A stretch of 64,000 nt of DNA from Cardinalis cardinalis (taxonomy: Eukaryota; Chordata; Aves; Passeriformes; Cardinalidae): positions 9,155,053 through 9,219,052 of the forward strand of contig JACDOX010000008.1 of the NCBI GenBank assembly GCA_014549065.1, written 5' to 3'. The position numbers were made by a program, and so were the translations under genes. Every line of letters begins with the position of its first letter. Position 1 is the stretch's first letter. Below are positions 52,201-61,200 of the stretch, piece by piece. The notes beneath the pieces were generated by a model. It did not search any database. It worked only from the letters and a program-made list of their open reading frames with translations, and was not told the origin of the DNA.

Positions 52201-55200
52201 CTCTATTAACAGCTGATCATTCTGTGCTCTTATCTACCACCTGCAGCTCTACTGCCTCCATCCATGCTATCATGGAACATGAAATCTGGTAGCCAAAATA
52301 ACAACTAGTTTGGGATGATAGTTTCAAAACTATTATTCCAGAAACTGCCTACCTTAGTGGAAAAAGAGAGTGCCTGGTGCACTTCCTTCATCAGCTTTCT
52401 TCTGCNTTGCAGCTGTATTTAAGCTCTTATGTGGGATAGCTCTTGTGCTGTGTTATGTGTTCCTCTTCTGACAGTTGTAATTGTCATGGAGCTGCCACTG
52501 CAGAGAACAGGAAATGGATGATAAGCCCAGCAGACCACTAACAAAATTTCCCACTGAGCAGATGTTATTTGCTTCAACTAGTTAATAATTAAGGGAAATG
52601 TTTAATTACTGATGACAGTGTTTTACTGGAAAATGCCCATTTGACTTAGTGTTTTTAGAGGTTTTATTTGCTGTACGCTTTGCAAACAGTGCTGTGTCCT
52701 CTGCCAGTGCTTTAGTGAAGTGGGTGAAGAATGCCTGTGAGTCTGCCTCAGATGTAGCTCTTCTTGCAGGTATCTTTCCCTGGGAGAACACGATCGAAAG
52801 CGTTTGGAGGATGATGAGGATCGCTTGTTGGCTACACTGCTGCATAATATGATTGCTTATATGCTTATGATTAAGGTGACTTATTGTTCTTTTTAGTAGA
52901 TTGCTACTCAGATTAAAGCAGTATATTTTGTTTGTGTTGTTTTGAAACCATACATCTCTGTTTATGAAACCCAGAACTGTGGATAATAAGGGCAGTTTCT
53001 AGTAGAAACTGCAAAGTTAAAAGGCTTTCTGTTGCTAGAGAGATGAATTTATTTGAGCTGTCAAGGGAAGCATAATCCTGCAAACCGAACACTTTGGTAC
53101 TTTATTTTCTTGTTTTGCATAACAGAGCCTATTAGGCTTTAATTTTAAAATCTATTGAAAAATACAATGCTTCTTTCAAGCACAAAGAATTCTTGTCAAA
53201 GGAAGGAAGCAGATTGAGTTTGTTTTATATACTCCACAACATTAAGGTCATAACGCAAATGTGGTAAAAACCAGTGTTTGATCCAGCTTGAAATCAGCAC
53301 TCAAATGTGAGTGTACCGTCTTTGAAGCCTTTAGTATCAATGGCTGGCATTCGTAGTAGCCTTTTAAAATGGCAACTGATGCAGAAATATTTTGCTTCTG
53401 AGCTTGCCTGCAGCTCATCTTCAGGAAGAACCTTTTGCTGTTTGAGGGCTCTCTGGGAGTGCTTGTTAGAGCCACAGCCTAGTGCCCAGGAAACACATGG
53501 TGAAAGAACAAGAACTCTGAAAGATACTGTGTTATGTTGAGGGCTCCACAGCTTCATAACTTGAGTCTATGCAGAGAAAGAGGTGGAGGAGCTGGTCTGG
53601 CCAATGAGACTCAGAAGTGATAACATGGAGAACTGAGGCTTTTGATGTCAGTAGTTGGAAGTAGTGGGTAATGGAACTGCGGCTCGGACACATGGACAGG
53701 CCGGAAATCTGTTGTGCACAGCATCACTTGCNCTGTAGGTGGAAAAAGTGGGATATGTGGAATGTGGTCCTGTACTGCTCATTAAAGAGGCCCTAGCATG
53801 GGTGAATTGGATAAAAGTTGTTTTGCTTCTTAGCAGTGACAACCAAGATATATTTGGGAGGTTGGAGTTGCCTCCTGTGAATAGAGAACAGTATGCAACT
53901 GTCTGTATATCTGCTTTCTAGGTGAACAAGAATGATATTAGGAAAAAGGTGCGTCGGCTAATGGGAAAATCACATATTGGCTTGGTGCACAGCCAGCAAA
54001 TAAATGATATTTTAGACAAACTTGCCAATCTGGTAAGTAAAACAGTAATGAGTGGGATATACCTCTGGGAACTACAGTGGAGGAAATAAATTGCCTGAAA
54101 AATCTTATGTATATTNTCTGCAACACTAATTTTAAAATATTAAAAATAATTAGTTAAAGTTTTAAATGCTACTCTTCACAAATATAGAATAAAGACTGTG
54201 ACTATATGACCCTGTTTATAATGTTTTAATGTTACACAGTTATCAGTTAGAGCTGCAATACAAATATGTATAAACATGACACTTATGTACAACAGTTCTG
54301 TGCAACATTAACATTTTCTTAATAATGTTTGTTGGCAGGAATCTTTATGATGACTATGACTGTAAGAAGAGTTTAGTTTCTATCAATTTCCAGACCACTN
54401 TAAGACTTAGAGCAATCAGTTTCTGTACAAAACTGTTCCCAGTATTCATAGAGAATAAACCTGATGTCCTCTAATGATCAACAAGAATATAGGCTAAAGC
54501 TTCATTTAGTAAATCTAGCCAGTTTTTAACACAACCATCACCAGGATGGACATAAGTTAGGCTATTTTAAAGGTAATTTCTACCTTTGGAACTTACTTTT
54601 CTGCGCAGAAAAGGCACCAAATGGTCTTATAATTAATTGGGAAAAATCAGACCAGTTTACTGCAATGATACCAGAACTCAGACACCTCACTTTCCCATAC
54701 TGAGTATGGTACCACATGAATATTGTATGCTGTCATAACTCTCCCAGTCACACTTGTTGAAACTAAACTTACTAGAGTATCCTATAGCTTTGTCCAAAAT
54801 TGTCTCCAATGAGCTCATTAAATACTGTTAAAAATTCTTCTTTCTTTCATTTGTGCCGCCTAATGTTTTGGGTTTTTTTCAATGTTCATTCATGATTGCA
54901 TGTGGGTTTTTTTCTAGAATGGACGGGAACTCCCTGTGAGACCCAGTGGAAGCCGCCACATCAAGAAGCAGACTTTTGTAGTACATGCTGGGACAGACAC
55001 AACAGGAGACATATTTTTCATGGAGGTAGAAACAAGAATAATACTAATGCAACCAGTAACAGAAGAAATAAGAGAAACAGCATTAAAAATCTTACATAAT
55101 ATTTTGTGCTCCCAGGTATGTGATGATTGTATTGTGCTGAGGAGCAATATTGGAACTGTGTATGAACGTTGGTGGTATGAGAAGCTCATCAACATGACTT

Positions 55201-58200
55201 ACTGTCCCAAAACAAAAGTTCTTTGCCTCTGGCGCAGAAATGGTCAGGAGACACAATTGAACAAGTTCTACACAAAGAAGGTTTGTATCTTGTTTAATAT
55301 ACACAATACTGCAGGGNAAACTGCCCAGAAAAAAAATAAATCCTTTGCGTATCATATTCCATGTTTAATCAAAAAATAGCACTGTCTTTCCAGCACTGGT
55401 TACTGAACTGCAATGACTGTTTAGCAGCACTGACATCTGAAGCTGGCCTTGTGCCCTGTCATTTACTTGAAGACAGTTGCCCNCCAGAAAATANTTAAGA
55501 AATGNCATGTAGCTTTTTTGTTGNAAGAAGGAAAGCATGAGTATTACTAAATATTGTGTGAGCTTGCAGACTTGTGAAGATAGTAAAAATACTACAGAGG
55601 ATTCATGGGCAAAACCTAAATAAAACTATGCCCTAGGAGTTAATTGTATAATTTTTGATCTTAGAATTCTAGAATGGCTTGGGTTGGAGGGGACATTTAA
55701 GATCACCTACTTTAAACATCNGACTACCATGAGAGACCTTCCGTTAGTCCCTCTGTCCATGTCACTGACAAAGGTGTTAAACAGCATCGGACTCAGTACT
55801 GACACCCAAGGAACAGCACTTGTCATTGGTTTCCACTTGGATGCTGAGCCATTATCTCAATCATTTTGAGTTTGTCCATCCATCAGATTTGTTTCTTTCT
55901 AGTACAGAGTAGGCTCAGCTCTATGTCCTGTATCTTGGGCTATTGACAGAAAATTTTCTTACATTTAGCTCTGAGATTATGGCTTGATCTCGGAGTTGAA
56001 GGAAGAGGAAGAGAAGAATATGCCATAAGGAAATTGATAAGAATAACAAAAAGATAGGTATTAGGTGCATGACTAACAATATTGATTGCTGCAAGCTGAA
56101 AGAAAGGGAGGGATTATTTTGATGCCTATTCCACAGTAAGAAACTGCATAGGCTTGATTAGAATNTGCCAATGCATGAACTCTTCACTAACTGTTGTTAA
56201 ATGCTATGAAATAGTTTCTCTATCATCTTGTAAAACAAATATAAGTACTAACTAGTAATAAGGTGTGCTTGAGCTTGTATAGGCTTTGGGTCATTGGGCA
56301 CCACATGGGGCTTGTTCTTTTTGTAGAATCTTAGAATCTTGCTGTTCTTTTCCCTCCCTTGGTAATTTGGAGGAATAATATTGTATTACTCTTCTTACAT
56401 CTGTTAGTGTCGGGAACTGTACTACTGTGTAAAAGACAGTATGGAGCGAGCAGCAGCNAGGCAGCAAAGCATTAAACCAGGTACAATATTTTAAATGTTG
56501 GGAACNTTTTTTGTTTAATCTGCAATCAGCAATTTTTTTTATTAATAACTCCTTTGAACATTGTCTCCTTTTACTTGGAAATCTTGGGGTAACTTTGTGC
56601 GTCCATGTACAGGTAGCAGATTGTTGTCTTTAGCAAGACTGTAATTGAAAGGTATTTTAAGAATTGGATGATAATGTAGTATTAAAAATATGTTTGAAAA
56701 ATGTTTNCATTGTGTTAAAAGCGATTCCTCAGAGCTTAGTGGTTCTGCAAAAAATGATAATTTTTCAAAAATAATTTTAAGAATGCACTTTTTGGCTGAA
56801 CTGAATNATGCATGAGAAACTAGATGAAAATGTCTAGATTATTTACCTATTAATAACCTCTCCTAAATTATTATTTAAATTATATGTTGACATTTTAATT
56901 ACTTAAAATAATACCATGCCATGCAGCTCACAATCCTCCTTTGTGCTGCTTATGTATCTGTACTTAAGTTTGTGCTCTCTGTAGTATTATGTGATTGCAG
57001 GATCTTGCTATTCAGAAGTGAAATGTGGCATTTAAAGCAAACAAACAATACCCCAATATGACATAAAATAAATACAGGATGAACTGACATTGATGTTACT
57101 TCATGTTGCCAGAATGAAATTTATTACAATTCGAAAATTCTAGTGGTTCTTAGAAAGCTGTCATTAGTGAATGGTCTCACTGAAATGGTCTCTACTATTC
57201 TTAGTAGTGTCCTTTTGCTGTGCAGATCAATAGGAATTATGTTTTTACTATTTAATATTCCCCTTCAGCATACCATGACTTGGCTGACTGCTTTCCGCAC
57301 ACACACTCTCTCTCTTTTTCTCTCTCTCTGAATTTCTCTTTTGGTTTTTTTTTGTTGTTGTTTTTGTTTTGGATTTTTTTTTCTTTATTAACATCACAGG
57401 CCCTGAGTTGGGTGGTGAGTTCCCTGTGCAGGATATGAAAACCGGTGAAGGAGGTCTTCTTCAGGTCACACTGGAAGGAATTAACCTGAAATTTATGCAC
57501 AGTCAGGTATGAGGGAAATCTATGAGAAGACTGAGCATGAAGCTTTCTGCAGCANGCCTGTATAGGTGTTTCCTCTTCCCAGAGTATCAGTAAGGAGAGG
57601 GGATAGTTTGATGTGGGTAAAAAAACTTAGATGTGTTTACACTCAAACCCACAAGAATGTATCTATATATCTATATATATATATATATATTTATAAAAAC
57701 ACACTGAAATTAAGTATCCTCAGGAAAACTATAATCTGTTGAAGAAAAATGTTGATAGATCTTTCAGCTTCTTGTTTTTTGTGGTCTGAATTGTCTAAGC
57801 AGAAAANAAATGTTAGCCTGTATTAAGGGACAGAAAAAGTGATCAGTAATAATCTAAGCTGCTATGCATCACACCATGAACAAATNCTCATTGCATAAGT
57901 GGTCAGCCTTAAAGATACTGTGTTTGAGTATTACAGGTACAGAAGGCAGCCTTCTGCATTGTATTTAATCTATTGTATTTTAAAATTTTAGAAATTATCT
58001 GTAGAAGTTTGTAAAAAAATAAAATAGGACACTGGCTCTTGATGTAATTCACAAAAATAAGAAAAAAGTATTGATTTATTTTTCCTTCCAAAAAGCAGAT
58101 ATTGTGGGCATAGAGGAAACACAAGTAGAATTGTCATTTCTTCTTTTCTCTGGATGTTGTTTCTGTTGCTTCCTTTGATCCTTGTTTTTTATTTTGCTTT

Positions 58201-61200
58201 ATGTTTTTTTGTTTTGCATATATTAAATGCATGCTATGCTAGACAGTAGAATCAATTTTTAGGGGAGAACGGAGACTATGTGTGTGTGTGTGTGAGAGTG
58301 AGAGAGAGANAGAAAGAAAAGCTTCTGTCAGTTCTCTGTGAAGTGTTTTTTCCTTTCCTCCTGACTAGACTTTTCTCCCCACACAAGCTTTGTTTTTCTT
58401 TGAGGATACATCAGTGTAGATCCCACTGGAAGTGCACACGCATCTCAAACACACATGCTCAGAATATTTAATACTTCTCCCAAGGTCACAGCAGCACCAT
58501 GTGCCACTTTGAGTTCATATGTGCCAGTCTAAGGAGTGGAGAGTTGTGAACCTCCCTTAGTTTCCTTGCTGTCTCTTACAAGTCCTACCTGCAATGTCCA
58601 ACCTACTGTAGAGTTTCAAACCTACTCTGTGATGGAACACTCTACTCGACCAAGTTACAGATTTTATCTTTTCATTGGGTGTGCTGAAATACAAAGAATT
58701 ACTGTAAGAGGAAGTTATTGGTTGCACAGAATGGATTTTCATAGTTCTTGAAAATGACAGGTCTAAAGCCTTTGAAAATTAAACCCTGGTCTTGAAGCAA
58801 CAGTATGATATCCTTATAGATGGATATAATAGAAATTAATTTGTGCTAAGGTAAGGACACAAAATAGGAATGTTCTGTTTGCTACTTTGCCCAGAAGTCA
58901 AAAAAGTTCTGCTATGACTGCTCATCTCTATGGAGATTACTCCATTTCATAAATGAAAAGGCAGGCAAATTCACATTTGCAGTGTGAAATGACATAGGAA
59001 AAGATAGCCACATCAGCAGCAGCATGGTTTCTTAAGCATTGCAGGCATCTTCACAAGACAAAGACCCTCAGTGTTGAGCACATAGTGAGCATACATGTGT
59101 TTGTGCAAAAGAAAAACTCCAGATGCAAGCCTTATTTTTTTTTCCTGAAAGGCTGGGATGACATTCAGAAAGAACTTTAGGGAAACCTTGTACTGATTTT
59201 TAGTATGGGACTGTCTGGAGCATTAATTTTGTACAACAGGTACTGAGACCTGTGCTACTACAAGAATTCATAGAATACCAGCTTTATCATATCCTTTCTT
59301 CGAGAGAATGATGTTCTAATTTTCTGTCTGTCATGAAGATTCCTATCTTTTTTCTGGAAAAGAGGCTGTACAGGCCAGACCCATGNCATATGCCAGCAAT
59401 CTCCCTCACTTGAAGAATTATTCCTACTCTTCATCACCTTTCCAATGAAGCTATTGCCATTACTTAAGATGGATATTGAAACAAGTGCAATTCTGGAAAA
59501 TACACTGCATCTATTCAATATGTTTAATTCTTGGTCTNTTAGATTATGTGACCAGGGCATTCAGTACCATTTAGGAGATCCAAGATATATAACCTTGTTT
59601 TCCTTCTCAAAGCAAAGTGTCTAGACAGATAACGAACATGTATCATTTGAGGGTATCTGTAGAATGGACAACTGTAGCAATTACATAAAGGACTCCTACT
59701 GGTTGCACTATGCAAAAAAAAANCCCATCTCCTCCTGTTTCATAATCTTTGGAGCTAAAGGATGTTGGCATTCTTATTCTGACACTCATCAACCAGTCTG
59801 TTTTCTTAATAAAAGGTCTGCTATTCTAGATGATTTTTTTTCAATTCTTGTATACATTGTGTGAATTGCCTCCTAAGGCGGTTGATTTCAGAATATTTAT
59901 ATAAGCATCATTAAAATCAGGATCTCACAGCTGGTTTTCAGTGTTGAAAATGGCATTTTCTATTTCTGTTGAGTCTGAATGGGGATACTGACCAATGGGG
60001 ATACAAAAGCCTACAGGATCTCTTGAGGCACAGCTTTCTCTTCATCTTCCTCTCCTTACTTAATATGACGGCCCTGTTCTTGGCTATCTTTCCAAGTACT
60101 CTTTTCAATATTGTGGGTTACTAGTATAAGGGATTTCTATTGCTCTGCTTGATTGGACATCATAGAATTNATTTAGAACATAGGAAGAGGAGTTTCTACT
60201 TTCTAAAAGAAAAATACACATGGAGTCTATGTGAGAAGACTGAACTTACTGCTTCAGTGTGAAGCTTGCTGTTATGAAGCTGTTTTTGAAGGCTCTTGAT
60301 TTGTGGTGTGTGTACTTTCTTACCATCTTGTGAATTCCTTAGGCAATGTCTCATATGCATGGTGGGACAAGCTGTTATTGACATGTGAGAGTTGTCTTTA
60401 GTGTTCACAGATTGTCTCACCATGCTGCAGCACATGTAAGTTTAAGAATAAAAATGTTGAAGTCTGTCTGTGCCTAGCAGGTTAGAGGATGTTCTTTAGA
60501 ATAGGGAGGAACCAAGTGTACCTGTGGCATTGGCAGATAATTCTGACTTCACATCTACAAACTCTGTTGTAACATTGGGACTCAGTAGCCTGTGCCCGTT
60601 ATGAATTTATGTGTGTAAAAATAGATGGAAGCTTAATAAGATGCATAAGGCACATGCCCATCTACAGTAGGATCCACACTGAATGCTCTGTCTTGAGGAA
60701 CCACAATTTCCCTAGGGTAAGTAACTGTATTTCCTTTATGTGTGTTTTCTGATAGAGTGAGAGGAGANCATCTCTGTCCCTTAAAAAATATAGCAAGAAA
60801 TTGCCCTTTAACTCATATCTTCTGAAAATGGATTGTAATTGTGACAAACTTGATAAATTTTCATCTTGCTCTTAGGTCTTGTGGAAATGCAGCACTCTGT
60901 AACATTAACTCAGATTAAAAGCACCTGAGGCAGTCAANTCTCTTAGGCAGTTTTACTCTTCCCAGATAAAATCGCCAGTGTTTTGCCTGAGCCTTTCTAA
61001 TGAGCTTTTGAATTTTTATACTTCAGACTATTAGCAAAAACTTTTCACAGAAAAGATTACAGAATAAACAGAACTAAGTGCAGTAAAGAAAGTATTCTGT
61101 TATTGATTTGTTTATTCTGTAAGTGTACCTCAAAAATTAAAATGTTTCTGACCAAGTAACTGATATAGCATATNAATGAAAACAGGCAAATAAAAAAAAA

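Noticed and set aside
53294..53921. Open frames on both strands in intron 27
   Set aside because: Mutually overlapping frames with no recognised family; exon 28 follows cleanly at 53922.
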